In this document: piece by piece, positions 43,644-55,127 of the stretch
Numbering within the stretch: position 1 is the stretch's first letter
Layout: each line of letters starts with the position of its first letter
From: Microvirga flocculans ATCC BAA-817
GTDB taxonomy: Bacteria > Pseudomonadota > Alphaproteobacteria > Rhizobiales > Beijerinckiaceae
NCBI RefSeq assembly: GCF_000518665.1
Contig: NZ_JAEA01000012.1
Span: forward strand, 62,001 to 126,000
DNA: 64,000 bases
Direction of reading: 5' to 3'
Position numbers and translations under genes: made by a program
Notes under the pieces: generated by a model
The model's input: the letters and a program-made list of their open reading frames with translations, nothing else
What the model was told of the DNA's origin: nothing
Database searches by the model: none

Positions 43644-43991
43644 TTACCCTATCCCTAGCCAGGCAGCAATGCGTCCCAGCACCGGGAGTCCGATCAGCGT
43701 GATCAAACTGCCCCGTCGGTTTCGCACGAAGAAGGGTGCCAAGGCCGCTATCGTGAGAACGAATATTCCCACCCCGCTTGCGGTCAGATAATGGGCCTTG
43801 CTGCTGTAACTCCAGCTTCCTCCTGAAGGACCTTCGGTCCCGCCCCACGGGTAACAGTTCTGACTGGGTTGGGGATCGGTGCATGCTGTGGCGTCGAGCG
43901 CCTGGAATACGTCCACCAGCATCAGAACCAGCAAGGCTCCGATGAAGCCCTGGATCACAAGCTCGATTTTCGTCGGGATCCTGATGCGCAC
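43644..43991 (-). CDS. Small hypothetical membrane protein
   Basis: 115 residues. A GTG start directly abuts the TGA of the heparinase-family gene (no gap). Two transmembrane helices (about 10-32 and 70-90) flank a loop with a Cys pair ('[18 protein letters not shown]') that is likely periplasmic and may form a disulfide. Composition is less GC-rich than its neighbours. No family is recognised. It is wedged between two genes that are usually neighbours. Confidence 0.55.
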   Translation of the reverse strand: MRIRIPTKIELVIQGFIGALLVLMLVDVFQALDATACTDPQPSQNCYPWGGTEGPSGGSWSYSSKAHYLTASGVGIFVLTIAALAPFFVRNRRGSLITLIGLPVLGRIAAWLGIG

Positions 43992-45848
43992 TCAAATCAG
44001 CTCTGGCGTCTGCTCTTGCTGCTGCTCCGCGCTGAAGGTGCGCGCCATCCGCTCGAAGCGCCAGCGGACCGTGGGCGTCTCGCCCGGGCGGACGGTGAGC
44101 ACGATCTGTTCCGTGCGGCGCATGCCGTCGGCGGTGGCGAGAAAGACGCTGTCCTCCAGCTCCGCCTCGACCGGGGTCGCCGAGAACTGCCAGGCTTCCC
44201 GGTTGGGCAGGACCAGCATGACCACGCGGCCTCCCTGTGCGCGGCTCGCCTTGATGCCGGGCGCGAGGTGGAAGCGGATGATGGCCTGCGCCCTCGCGCT
44301 CTGGCCGCCCTCGCTCAGGAACGTGTCCTCGCCCTCCAGCACGTTGCCCTTGGGCGCGAGCAGCCAGCGCCGTTCGTGGACGATGCCGAAGCGGGCCTTG
44401 TAGCCGTCGTGGCTGGCGCCGAGGATCTGCACGTGCTCGCGCTCGCCGCGCTCCGCCGTCACCTTTTCGGGGCCGCTGAGCACGACGGGGCCGACCCGGC
44501 GCAGGAGCCAGGCGGAGATCCGGCGCTCCAGCCAGTTCCCCTTCTTGTCGACGATCTGGCAGGACGACACGTCGTCGATGGAGGCGGTGGAATGCGCCAC
44601 CGTGGAGCGCGAGGCCTGAATGATCGCATCGCCTGCGATCTGGGGCATGCCGCAATTGACCACGATGCGCTGCGCGGCGCTCGAGAACTCGAAGGACAGG
44701 CAGCCCGCGCCCGCTTCCTGGGAGAGGGGGCGCGGCGGCGGCGCGCCCACATCGGCCACCACCAGGGTGCGCCCGGCTTCCAGCCGCTCGTAGCCCGAAT
44801 GCGGCGCGTGGTGTATCGCCTGGCTGCGCATGTCGTCATAGGTGAGCAGCGTCGCCAGATGATCGGCCGCCGTCACGCCCATGCCGTTGAAATGGGAGAG
44901 GGTCCCGTCCCCGTGCCGGAACAGGCGCACCATGGGCAGGATCCGGTCGATGGAGCGTAAAAGCGCCTCGGGGGTGTCGACCTCGCGGCTGGCGAACATC
45001 TGGCGCAGGGGCAGGAGATCGAACAGCAGCTCGACGATGATCCGCGGGTTGCGGCTCGCATGGCCCCCGTCGGCCAGGATCTGGCGGTCGAGCTCGCGGG
45101 CGAGCAGGCGGCTCGCGCGCTTCAGGTTCCGGTCGAGGCCCTCGCAGCACAGGCCCGCATAGCAGAGCGCGATGGCCGCCATGAGCTGCTGGTAGGGCAG
45201 GGCGCCGGAGCGGACCTGCCGCTCGAGGCTGCTCACGTGCTGCCCGATGAGCTTCAGGAAGCGTTGGTAGAAGGCGTGGTCCGCCCCTTCCAGGATCAGC
45301 GGCGACTGGCTGATGAAGGACATGAGCCGGCGCGCCGTGACCTCGGGGCTGCAGGCGATGCGCCTGTCGCCGAGCCGGGAGGTGACGAATTCGTCGACCA
45401 GGGAGCGGGCATTGGCCTGGGCGAGCGCCGTGCCGGCGGCCCGCAGGTGCCTCAGCCAGCCGAAGCCGTAGAGCGCCTCGCCCCAGGCGCGGCTTGGCGG
45501 CGCGAAGGCGAAGGGCGAGCGTCCGCCCGTGGTGATGGCGCGGCCGGAAAAGGCGAAGAAGCCGGAATAGATGTCGGTCGCGACGGTGGGATCGGCGGTG
45601 CGCAGGTCCTGGGGCGCGAAGAGCAGCCGCGTGGGCATGGGAGCGCCGGAGAGCCTGGACAGGACCCCGACCGTGCTTTCGCGCATGGCGCGGCCTGCCT
45701 CGCGAACGGCAAGCCCGTACAGACGCCAGCGATCCGGCCCGAAATCCACCCGTAGGGCTCCCCTTGTTCCGCTAAAACCCTGCCAACTTAGAAGAGGAGT
45801 TCCTGCTGACTGGTTAACATCGGGTAAGGGACGATTCACCATCGTCAC
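43992..45848 (-). CDS. Heparinase II/III-family protein
   Basis: 618 residues. An alpha-helical N-terminal half ('ARSLVDEFVTSR', 'YAGLCCEGLDRNLKRASRLLARELDRQILADGGHASRNPRIIVELLFDLLPLRQMF') is followed by 'HFNGMGVTAADHLATLL' and a beta-rich C-terminal half, the layout of the heparinase II/III-like family. No signal peptide is evident, so the protein may be cytoplasmic, unlike the true lyases. The GTG start overlaps the rsmB stop (GTGA). The rsmB-heparinase-purH arrangement is conserved in rhizobia; the substrate is unknown. Confidence 0.8.
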   Translation of the reverse strand: MTMVNRPLPDVNQSAGTPLLSWQGFSGTRGALRVDFGPDRWRLYGLAVREAGRAMRESTVGVLSRLSGAPMPTRLLFAPQDLRTADPTVATDIYSGFFAFSGRAITTGGRSPFAFAPPSRAWGEALYGFGWLRHLRAAGTALAQANARSLVDEFVTSRLGDRRIACSPEVTARRLMSFISQSPLILEGADHAFYQRFLKLIGQHVSSLERQVRSGALPYQQLMAAIALCYAGLCCEGLDRNLKRASRLLARELDRQILADGGHASRNPRIIVELLFDLLPLRQMFASREVDTPEALLRSIDRILPMVRLFRHGDGTLSHFNGMGVTAADHLATLLTYDDMRSQAIHHAPHSGYERLEAGRTLVVADVGAPPPRPLSQEAGAGCLSFEFSSAAQRIVVNCGMPQIAGDAIIQASRSTVAHSTASIDDVSSCQIVDKKGNWLERRISAWLLRRVGPVVLSGPEKVTAERGEREHVQILGASHDGYKARFGIVHERRWLLAPKGNVLEGEDTFLSEGGQSARAQAIIRFHLAPGIKASRAQGGRVVMLVLPNREAWQFSATPVEAELEDSVFLATADGMRRTEQIVLTVRPGETPTVRWRFERMARTFSAEQQQEQTPELI

Positions 45849-47158
45849 GATGCATTGTGCATAAACCGTGCGACAAAGAAGCCGTCGAGACCGCTGCGCT
45901 CGTGATCCGCGAGCACCTCATGGCACGGCAGGGTCCGCACATCTCCCTGCGGGGTGATGCAGTCGGCCAGGCCGCCGATCTCGTCGGGCGTGACGGGCAG
46001 GCGGGTGAAGGCGGGATGGCGGGCGAGGAAAGCCTCCGCCTGACGCCCCCCTTCCTCGGCCTCCAGCGAGCAGGTGCAATAGACCAGCCGCCCGCCGGGT
46101 TTGAGCAGGCTCGCCGCCTTGTCGAGGAGGCGGCTCTGGAGGCCCGAAAGCTTGCGGATATCCTCCTCGCTCTTGGTCCAGGCCACGTCCGGATGACGCC
46201 GGATGGTGCCGGTGGCCGAGCAGGGAGCGTCGAGCAGGATCGCGTCGAAGGGCGGCGCGTCGAGCTTTTCCGCGTCGATGGCGCGGGTCTCGGCCGTCAG
46301 GTTCAGGCGGGCGAGGTTTTCCTGAAGCCGCTGGAGGCGCTTGGCCGAACGGTCCACGGCCAGCACCTGGGCTCCGGCCGCCGCGAGCTGGGCCGTCTTG
46401 CCGCCGGGGGCGGCGCACAGATCCGCGATGCGCTCGCCGGGCTTGGGGCCGAGCAGGCGGGCGGGCAGGGCGGCGGCGGCGTCCTGCACCCACCATTGCC
46501 CCTCCTCGAAGCCGGGAAGCTCGCGGATCGCCGTGCGCTCGACGAGGCGGATGCTGCCGGTGGGCAGGAGCGTGCCGTGCAGGCGCTCGGCCCAGGCCGC
46601 CGGATCGCCCTTCACGGTCAGGTCGATGGAGGGAAGCGAGCGGTGCGCCTCGGCGATTCTTGCGGCGAGGTCCTCGCCGTATTGCGCGATCCAGCGCTCC
46701 TCCAGCCAGGTGGGAGTGTCGAGCCAGGGGTCGGATTCGGCCAGGATCGCGTCGCGCTCGCGGGCGACACGGCGCAGGACGGCGTTGATGAAGCCCCCCG
46801 CGTGATGAAGCTTGGGATCGCCCTGCGCGAGCTCGACCGCGCTGTCGACGGCGGCATGGTCCGGCACGTCGAGGAACAGGATCTGCGCCGCGCCGACGGC
46901 GAGCAGGTGCATCAGCCGCTCGTCCTTCGGCGGCTTGTTGAGGCGCGAGCGCAGGGCATGCCCCAGAGTGCCGAGCCGCCGGAAGGTGACGATGGCGATG
47001 GCGCGGGCGAGCGCCTCGTCGCGGGCGGAGAGGCTCTCCGCGCGGAAAAGCTCGTCCAGCACGTCGTCGAGCGGCATGCGCCGCTTCAGGGTCTCCGTCA
47101 CCGCCATCCAGGCCAGACGGCGGGAGCCGAGGCCCGTCTGTTCGTCCGATTGATTCAA
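45845..47158 (-). CDS. rsmB: 16S rRNA m5C967 methyltransferase, RsmB/Sun family
   Basis: About 437 residues. The N-terminal NusB-like domain ('GLGSRRLAWMAVTETLKRRMPLDDVLDELF') precedes a SAM domain with 'IADLCAAPGGKTAQLAAAGAQVLAVDRS' and the two catalytic cysteines of the family: Cys in 'ILLDAPCSATGTIRRHPD' and Cys in 'VYCTCSLEAEEGG'. A TTG at 47158 is the likely start because the NusB-like domain begins before the first ATG (47107). It follows htpX by 5 bases and overlaps the heparinase-family gene by 4. Confidence 0.9.
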   Translation of the reverse strand: MNQSDEQTGLGSRRLAWMAVTETLKRRMPLDDVLDELFRAESLSARDEALARAIAIVTFRRLGTLGHALRSRLNKPPKDERLMHLLAVGAAQILFLDVPDHAAVDSAVELAQGDPKLHHAGGFINAVLRRVARERDAILAESDPWLDTPTWLEERWIAQYGEDLAARIAEAHRSLPSIDLTVKGDPAAWAERLHGTLLPTGSIRLVERTAIRELPGFEEGQWWVQDAAAALPARLLGPKPGERIADLCAAPGGKTAQLAAAGAQVLAVDRSAKRLQRLQENLARLNLTAETRAIDAEKLDAPPFDAILLDAPCSATGTIRRHPDVAWTKSEEDIRKLSGLQSRLLDKAASLLKPGGRLVYCTCSLEAEEGGRQAEAFLARHPAFTRLPVTPDEIGGLADCITPQGDVRTLPCHEVLADHERSGLDGFFVARFMHNAS

Positions 47159-47163
47159 AATGC

Positions 47164-48099
47164 TTAACCCCAAGGCCCGCGGCGGGTGCCGGTCGAGCCC
47201 CCTGCGGGGCCCCATGGACTCGATGAACTCTGCGCGACGAAGCCGGGCTGCTGCGCCGCCCCCATCTCCTGCGCCAAAGCGTGGAGCGCCGCAATCCGGT
47301 TTTCGGTCGCGGGATGGGTAGAGAACAGGTTGTCCACGCCCTGGCCCGAGAGCGGGTTGACGATGAAGAGCGAGGCCGAGGCCGGATGGCGCTCCGCATC
47401 CATGTTGGGAATCTGCGCCACGCCGCCCGCGATCCGCGCGAGCGCCGAGGCGAGGGAGAGCGGCTGGCCGCAGATCATGGCGCCCATCCGGTCGGCGTCG
47501 TATTCCCGCGAGCGGCTGATCGCCATCTGGATGATCATGGCGGCGATCGGGGCGAGCAGGGCGGTCGCCAGCATCACGATGGGGTTCGGCCGGTCGTCGC
47601 CGCGCCCGCCGAAGAGAAAGCCGAACTGGGCGAGCGTCGCGATGGCGCCCGCGACGGTCGCGCTCACCGTCATGATGAGGGTGTCGCGGTTCTTGATATG
47701 GGCGAGCTCGTGCGCCATCACGCCCGCGACCTCGTCGCGGGAGAGCATGTGGAGCAGGCCCGTGGTGGCGGCCACCGCCGCTTTCTCCGGGTTGCGCCCG
47801 GTGGCGAAGGCATTGGGCTGAGGATTGTCGATGAGATAGACCCGCGGCATGGGCAGGCCCGCCCGCTGCGCGAGGTCGCGGACCATGGAGACGAGCTCGG
47901 GCGCGGTGCTCTCGTCCACCTCCACGGCGTGGTGGGCGGCGAGCGCCAGCCGGTCCGAGTTCCAATAGGCGAAGAGGTTGGTCGCCAGGCCGAGGCCCAG
48001 CGCGATCGTCATGCCGGTTCCGCCGCCGAGGAAATAGCCGACGACGCCGAAAAGGGCCATCAGGCCCGCCAGCAGCATTCCGGTCTTGACGGTGTTCAT
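47164..48099 (-). CDS. htpX: Membrane zinc metalloprotease HtpX
   Basis: 311 residues from the ATG at 48099 (GGAGCTCCCG upstream). N-terminal helices (about 5-50), then the M48 protease domain: HELAH near residue 133 (HExxH) and the zinc-ligand Glu in '[11 protein letters not shown]'. Two more hydrophobic segments lie in between (about 145-165 and 180-200). The C-terminal tail is Ser/Gly/Pro-rich. HtpX degrades damaged inner-membrane proteins. It is divergent from the SdhAF4-type gene. Confidence 0.95.
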   Translation of the reverse strand: MNTVKTGMLLAGLMALFGVVGYFLGGGTGMTIALGLGLATNLFAYWNSDRLALAAHHAVEVDESTAPELVSMVRDLAQRAGLPMPRVYLIDNPQPNAFATGRNPEKAAVAATTGLLHMLSRDEVAGVMAHELAHIKNRDTLIMTVSATVAGAIATLAQFGFLFGGRGDDRPNPIVMLATALLAPIAAMIIQMAISRSREYDADRMGAMICGQPLSLASALARIAGGVAQIPNMDAERHPASASLFIVNPLSGQGVDNLFSTHPATENRIAALHALAQEMGAAQQPGFVAQSSSSPWGPAGGSTGTRRGPWG

Positions 48100-48191
48100 C
48101 GGGAGCTCCACCTCGTGGTCAGCATGACATTCATCGATCGTTCCGTATGTGGGAATGGTTCAGCTCCCTCCCAAGAGGGCATAAGGCGCGC

Positions 48192-48428
48192 ATGAGCACG
48201 AACGACACCCCCGAAGCCACCCCGGACCGCCCCGTCGAAGGCGCGGCTCCCGGCAAGATCCTGTCCCCCGCCGCGCAGCGGGCGCTGGAGGAGGCGGCCA
48301 GCCGCCGCCTGTCCATCGATGCCCGCGCGGCGGAGCTCGCCCGGCAGAAGGAGCTCCAGGGCCGTGGCGGCCTGGAGCCGGTCCGCTACGAAGATTGGGA
48401 GGTAAAAGGCCTGGCGAGCGACTTTTAA
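48192..48428 (+). CDS. DUF1674 / succinate dehydrogenase assembly factor 4 family protein
   Basis: 78 residues. The C-terminal signature 'QGRGGLEPVRYEDWEVKGLASDF' is that of DUF1674, the bacterial version of SdhAF4/Sdh8, which in mitochondria binds flavinylated SdhA and helps assemble complex II. The N-terminal half is Ala/Glu-rich and probably helical or disordered. The ATG at 48192 is the first codon that gives a normal length. Small and easily missed. No sdh genes are in the window. Confidence 0.8.
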   Translation: MSTNDTPEATPDRPVEGAAPGKILSPAAQRALEEAASRRLSIDARAAELARQKELQGRGGLEPVRYEDWEVKGLASDF

Positions 48429-48484
48429 GTAATTGTGTCTCACAGACGCCCCGCTTAGTCTCACGTCCCGAACAGGAGAGCGGC

Positions 48485-49786
48485 ATGAGCGGGGCGGCAC
48501 GGCTGGAGCTTTTTCGGGATCTTCTCGGCGATGCGCATCGGGCGCTCGATCTGCAGTTCGGCTTCGAGCTGTGGGACGGTTCGACGATCCCGGCCGACCT
48601 GCCCTCCTATGCCATGCGGCTCGTGATCAGGCGCGAGAGCGTCATCGCCGCCCTCCTGCGCCGCCCGACCCTCGACACGGCCCTGAACGCCTATGTGGCC
48701 GGGCTTCTGGACCTCAAGAACGGCACCATCTTCGACCTCGCCGACCAGCGCCCGCGCGGCAAGGTCGGCAGGCGCCTGAAGGCGGTGAGCAAGCTCAAGG
48801 CGCTGAAGGCGGCCTATCACTTCCTGCGCGCGCCCTCGGCCATGCCGCGCCCGCTCGCCCGGGTCGGGGAGAACCCGGACGCCCGGGACGGGAAGCCCCA
48901 GACCAACAAGCGCAACGTCGCCTACCATTACGACGTGTCGAACGAGTTCTACCGGCTCTTCCTCGATCCGGAGATGGTCTATACCTGCGCCTACTTTCAG
49001 CCGGACTGGCACGACGACATCGCCCGCGCGCAGGCCGACAAGCTCGACATGATCTGCCGCAAGCTGCGGCTCAAGCCCGGCGAGCGCTTCCTCGACATCG
49101 GCTGCGGCTGGGGCGCCCTCATCTGCCACGCGGCGCAGCATTACGGAGTGAAGGCCACGGGCGTGACCCTCGCCGAGGAGCAGGCGAAGCTCGCCCGCGA
49201 GAAGATCGCGCGACTGGGCCTGCAGGACCGGGTCGAGGTTCTCGTGAAGGACTTCACCGTGATGGAGGGAGAGTTCGACAAGATCTCCTCCATCGGCATG
49301 TTCGAGCATGTGGGGATCGCCAATTACCCGTCCTATTTCAGCGCCGTGCACCGCCTGCTCAGGCCGCGCGGGCTCTATCTCCACCACACTATCGCCCGCC
49401 GCGCCAAGCGCAGCGACAGGGCGTTCCAGAAGCTCAAGCCCGAATACAGGGCGCTCACCCGCTACATCTTCCCCGGGGGCGAGCTCGATCACTTAGGCAT
49501 GTCCGTCGCCAACCTGGAGCGCCACGGCTTCGAGGTGCACGACGTGGAGGCTTGGCGCGAGCATTACCAGCGCACCACGCGCCTGTGGTGGGAGAAGCTC
49601 AATGCCCGCCGGAAGGAGGCGGAGGCCCTTGTCGGGCCGGAGAAGACCCGCATGTGGCTTCTCTATCTCGCCGGCTGCTCGCTGGCCTTCGAGCGCGCGG
49701 CGGTGGGCGTGAACCAGACGCTCGCCTCCAAGCGCACGCGCGGGCCGTCAGGGCTACCGCCGACGCGGGCGGATCTGTACGTTTAA
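48485..49786 (+). CDS. Cyclopropane-fatty-acyl-phospholipid synthase family methyltransferase
   Basis: 433 residues from the ATG at 48485 (AGGAGAGCGGC upstream). An N-terminal helical domain is followed by 'VAYHYDVSNEFYRLFLDPEMVYTCAYF' and the SAM site 'FLDIGCGWGALICHAAQHYGVKATGVTLAEEQ'. 'SSIGMFEHVGIANYPSYF' and 'YIFPGGEL' are further CFA-synthase blocks. It would methylate unsaturated acyl chains of membrane phospholipids. Its stop codon and that of the L,D-transpeptidase on the other strand share one TTAA. Confidence 0.9.
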   Translation: MSGAARLELFRDLLGDAHRALDLQFGFELWDGSTIPADLPSYAMRLVIRRESVIAALLRRPTLDTALNAYVAGLLDLKNGTIFDLADQRPRGKVGRRLKAVSKLKALKAAYHFLRAPSAMPRPLARVGENPDARDGKPQTNKRNVAYHYDVSNEFYRLFLDPEMVYTCAYFQPDWHDDIARAQADKLDMICRKLRLKPGERFLDIGCGWGALICHAAQHYGVKATGVTLAEEQAKLAREKIARLGLQDRVEVLVKDFTVMEGEFDKISSIGMFEHVGIANYPSYFSAVHRLLRPRGLYLHHTIARRAKRSDRAFQKLKPEYRALTRYIFPGGELDHLGMSVANLERHGFEVHDVEAWREHYQRTTRLWWEKLNARRKEAEALVGPEKTRMWLLYLAGCSLAFERAAVGVNQTLASKRTRGPSGLPPTRADLYV

Positions 49787-50289
49787 GGCGTCACCACGAC
49801 CCGCGTGCCCACGCTCACCTGATCGTAGAGATGGACGATGTCCTCGTTGAGCATGCGAATGCAGCCGTAGGACGCGAAGGTGCCGATGGAGCTCGGGCGG
49901 TTGGTGCCGTGGATCGCGTATTCGTCGAGGTCGAGGGTGAGCGCCCGCGCGCCCATGGGATTGTTCGGCGCGCCGCCGGGGATCACATCGGGCAGGCGCG
50001 GGTTGTCGCGCTTCACCTCGGCAGGCGGAGACCAGGCGGGGCGTACGTATTTTCCGTCGATCCGCGCCTCGCCGAACCATTGCTTGCCGGGCTTGCCCAC
50101 CGCCACCCGGTAGCGCAGGGCGGTCCCGTCGCCCCGCACGTAATAGAGCCGCCTCTCGCCCGTCCTGATGACCACGGTGCCGGGCGCGATCCGCGCCTCG
50201 AACGGCACGACCTCGCGTGCGGAGGCCGATGTGGCGGTGACGGCGATGCCGACGATGGCGGCCAGTGTGAAGGCTGCGCGGATGCTCAT
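49783..50289 (-). CDS. L,D-transpeptidase (ErfK/YbiS/YcfS/YnhG family)
   Basis: 168 residues: signal peptide (to about residue 24, ATSASA) and a YkuD domain ending in the catalytic block 'YAIHGTNRPSSIGTFASYGCIRMLNEDIVHLYDQV', with His and the nucleophilic Cys (SYGCIRM). It crosslinks peptidoglycan stems or attaches proteins to them in the periplasm. Short single-domain form, common in Hyphomicrobiales, which often have many paralogues. Confidence 0.92.
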   Translation of the reverse strand: MSIRAAFTLAAIVGIAVTATSASAREVVPFEARIAPGTVVIRTGERRLYYVRGDGTALRYRVAVGKPGKQWFGEARIDGKYVRPAWSPPAEVKRDNPRLPDVIPGGAPNNPMGARALTLDLDEYAIHGTNRPSSIGTFASYGCIRMLNEDIVHLYDQVSVGTRVVVTP

Positions 50290-50413
50290 GTCTCGAACCC
50301 TCCTGCGAGAACGGGTGAGGGTGAGACGCGAGAGATAAGGCTACGGTTCCGTCAGGTTTAGGACCGCCATCCCGGGGCCGCGTGAGCGGCGCCGGGATGG
50401 CGCGTCTGCCGGA

Positions 50414-52372
<1,959 letters not shown>

Positions 52373-52530
52373 GGCGCTTCTCCCGAACGCATCTTAGATC
52401 AAGTTAGCGCTAGGTTTACGGAAAGAGAGAGGGGTCGGGCAAGCGGGACGGCGATCGGACTTTGGTCTTTGCTACTTTTGGGTGTCGACCGGCCTGTGTC
52501 CTCCTCCCATCCCGGGCCGACAGGGGAAGC

Positions 52531-52944
52531 CTACAACCCGCCCATCCGGCACACGATGGCCCATTCCTCGTCCGTCACCGGCTGCACGGAGAGGCGGGAA
52601 TTGTTGACGAGAATCATCTTTTCGAGGCCCGGCTGCTTCTTGATCTCCTCGAGCGTGACGGGTTTCGGGAAAGCCTTGACGGCTTTGACGTCCACCATGC
52701 CGAACTTGCCGCTCTCATCCGTGTGGTCGGGGTAGTATTCCCGGATCACCTCGACGATGCCGACAACGGCCTTGCCCTCGTTGGAATGATAGAAGAAGCC
52801 CTGCTCGCCCAATTTCATCGCCATCAGGTTCTGCTTGGCGACATGGTTGCGCACGCCGTTCCAATGGGTGCCCTTCGCGCCCGCTTCGACCTGCTGGTCC
52901 CAGGACCACACGGAGGGTTCTGACTTGTAGAGCCACTTGGCCAT
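52531..52944 (-). CDS. EVE domain-containing protein
   Basis: 137 residues from the ATG at 52944 (MAKWLYKSEPSVWSWDQQV, the usual family start); a TTG 5 codons upstream overlaps the gpsA stop. 'WNGVRNHVAKQNLMAMKLGEQGFFYHSNEGKAVVGIVEVIREYYPD' is the EVE (PUA-like) fold with its base-binding pocket. EVE proteins are thought to bind modified nucleotides in DNA or RNA. The gene is third in an operon with tsaD (tRNA modification) and gpsA, an arrangement often seen in alphaproteobacteria. Confidence 0.88.
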   Translation of the reverse strand: MAKWLYKSEPSVWSWDQQVEAGAKGTHWNGVRNHVAKQNLMAMKLGEQGFFYHSNEGKAVVGIVEVIREYYPDHTDESGKFGMVDVKAVKAFPKPVTLEEIKKQPGLEKMILVNNSRLSVQPVTDEEWAIVCRMGGL

Positions 52945-52955
52945 CGGTTTCTTGC

Positions 52956-53954
52956 TCAATGCTCGGATTTGATGGGACGGTTCATGAGCGCATCGACCGC
53001 CTCATCGAGGGTCCATGCGCCGGAAAGGATCCGGTCGACGGCTTCCGCGATCGGCATGTCGACATGCTTCGCGCGGGCCAGGGCCACCAGGGCGCTCGCG
53101 GTGGCGGCTCCCTCCACCAGCTTGCCGCCGGCAGCCTCCGCGACGCTCATGCCCTGGCCCAGGCGCTGGCCGAAGGCGAAGTTGCGGGAATGGGCCGAGG
53201 AGCAGGTGAGCACGAGATCGCCCAGCCCCGAGAGCCCCATCAGGGTTTCCGCCTTGCCGCCATAGGCGCGGGCGAAGCGCAGGAGCTCGGCGAAGCCGCG
53301 CGCGATCAGGGCGGCCTTGGCGCTCTCGCCGAGGCCCTTGCCCGCCACCGCGCCGCAGGCGATGGCCAGCACGTTCTTGGCCGCGCCGCCGATCTCGACG
53401 CCGCGCAGGTCCTGGCCGTGATAGACGCGAAAGGTCGGGCCGGACAAAGCGGTCGCGAGCTCCTCGGCGAGCGCCGCATCCCCGCAGGCGAGCGTCACGG
53501 CGGTGGGCAGGCCCCGCGCCACGTCGTCGGCGAAACTCGGTCCTGACAGCACGGCCACGGGCGAGCCGGGGCGCACGCCCTCCACCACGTCGCAGAGAAA
53601 CGCCTTGCTCTTGCGCTCGATGCCCTTGGCGCAGAGCACGAGCGGCGTCCCGGGAGGCAGCACGGAGGAGAGCGCCGCCGTCATCTCCCGCGTGGTCTGC
53701 GCGGGCGTGACGAGCAGGACGGCGCGGGAGGAGGCCAGATCGCCGAGAGCGGCGGTGACGCGGATGCGCCCGTGCAGCGGGACGCCGGGCAGGAAGCGCG
53801 CGTTGGTGCGCGTTTGCGCCAGCGCCTTCGCCTGCTCGGGCGAGCGCATCCAGAGCACCACGTCGTTGCCGGCCGTCGCGGCGGCGTTGGCGAGCGCCGT
53901 CCCCCAGGCTCCGGCTCCGGCGATGCCGATCGGTCCGGACGGCTGGGTGGTCAC
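52956..53954 (-). CDS. gpsA: NAD(P)-dependent glycerol-3-phosphate dehydrogenase
   Basis: 332 residues, the usual length. [14 protein letters not shown] is the nucleotide-binding turn at the N-terminus; '[15 protein letters not shown]', '[19 protein letters not shown]', '[38 protein letters not shown]' (catalytic Lys) and '[14 protein letters not shown]' are diagnostic. It makes glycerol 3-phosphate for phospholipids. The start is GTG at 53954, overlapping the tsaD stop by 4 bases (GTGA). Confidence 0.95.
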   Translation of the reverse strand: MTTQPSGPIGIAGAGAWGTALANAAATAGNDVVLWMRSPEQAKALAQTRTNARFLPGVPLHGRIRVTAALGDLASSRAVLLVTPAQTTREMTAALSSVLPPGTPLVLCAKGIERKSKAFLCDVVEGVRPGSPVAVLSGPSFADDVARGLPTAVTLACGDAALAEELATALSGPTFRVYHGQDLRGVEIGGAAKNVLAIACGAVAGKGLGESAKAALIARGFAELLRFARAYGGKAETLMGLSGLGDLVLTCSSAHSRNFAFGQRLGQGMSVAEAAGGKLVEGAATASALVALARAKHVDMPIAEAVDRILSGAWTLDEAVDALMNRPIKSEH

Positions 53955-55006
53955 GCCTTCGCTCCCGCCTCGTCGCGGCTCGTGTCCAGGGGCCAGCGGG
54001 CGCGGGCCGGGGCGCCGATGTCGTCGATGAGGCCGAGGCGCATCCGCTCCAGGCCCGCCCAGGCGATCATCGCGCCGTTGTCGCCGCACAGCGCCACCGG
54101 CGGCGCGACGAGCTTGAGCCCGGCCTCGACGGCGAGACGCTGGAGCGCCTGGCGCATGGCCTGGTTGGCGGCGACGCCGCCGGCCACCACCAGCGCGGTC
54201 GGATGGCCCGCGATCTCGCGGAAGGCCCGCAGGCCCACGCGGGTGCGGTCCACCACCACATCCACGATGGCGGCCTGGAAGCTCGCGCAGAGGTCGCAAA
54301 CGTCGCTCGCCGTCAGCGGCGCGATCTTCTCCGCCTCGATCCGCACGGCTGTCTTGAGGCCCGAGAGCGAGAAATTCGGTTCCGGCCGGCCCTGCAGGGG
54401 GCGCGGCAGGGCGAAGCGCTCCGGGTTGCCCTTGGCCGCCTCGCGCTCCACGTGCGGGCCGCCGGGATACGCTAAGCCCAGCATCTTGGCGACCTTGTCG
54501 AAAGCCTCGCCGATGGCATCGTCGATGGTGGTGCCCAGCCGCACGTAGTCGCCCACGCCGCGCACCGCCACGAGCTGGGTATGGCCGCCGGAGGCGAGCA
54601 GGAGGAGATAGGGAAAGCCGATGCCGTCGGTGAGCCGCGCGGTCAGCGCATGGGCCTCGAGATGGTTCACTGCCATCAGGGGCTTGCGGGTCACGAGCGC
54701 GATGGCCTTGGCGGTGGTCAGCCCCACCAGCACGCCGCCGATGAGTCCCGGGCCCGCCGCCACCGCGATCCCGTCGATGTCCTTCACGGAGCAGCCCGCG
54801 TTCTTCAGCGCGCGGGCCACGAGACGGTCGATCACCTCCACATGGGCGCGGGCCGCGATCTCCGGCACCACGCCGCCGTAACGGGCGTGCTCGGCGATCT
54901 GGCTCAGGACCTCGTTGGAGAGAATCTCGCCCCGCCCGTCGAAGCCGACGCCCACCACGGCGGCCGCGGTTTCGTCGCAGGTGGTCTCGATGCCTAGGAT
55001 GCGCAT
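53951..55006 (-). CDS. tsaD: tRNA N6-adenosine threonylcarbamoyltransferase TsaD
   Basis: 351 residues. '[15 protein letters not shown]' at the N-terminus, the metal-binding HLEAH near residue 112 (HxEAH) and '[13 protein letters not shown]', '[12 protein letters not shown]' are the hallmark motifs of the Kae1/TsaD family. It transfers threonylcarbamoyl to A37 of ANN-decoding tRNAs together with TsaB and TsaE. It is the first gene of an operon with gpsA and the EVE protein, and is divergent from hemC, 121 bases apart. Confidence 0.97.
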   Translation of the reverse strand: MRILGIETTCDETAAAVVGVGFDGRGEILSNEVLSQIAEHARYGGVVPEIAARAHVEVIDRLVARALKNAGCSVKDIDGIAVAAGPGLIGGVLVGLTTAKAIALVTRKPLMAVNHLEAHALTARLTDGIGFPYLLLLASGGHTQLVAVRGVGDYVRLGTTIDDAIGEAFDKVAKMLGLAYPGGPHVEREAAKGNPERFALPRPLQGRPEPNFSLSGLKTAVRIEAEKIAPLTASDVCDLCASFQAAIVDVVVDRTRVGLRAFREIAGHPTALVVAGGVAANQAMRQALQRLAVEAGLKLVAPPVALCGDNGAMIAWAGLERMRLGLIDDIGAPARARWPLDTSRDEAGAKA

Positions 55007-55127
55007 GACGTTGGCTGTCTCGATTAAGGTGTTGTCCGGGCTTCCGGCCCGGCGCTCCTCCCCCTATAGTCCGCCGCGCCGCACAAGATCAAACGCAGAT
55101 CGCACAGGACAGGAGCACCCGAGCAGA

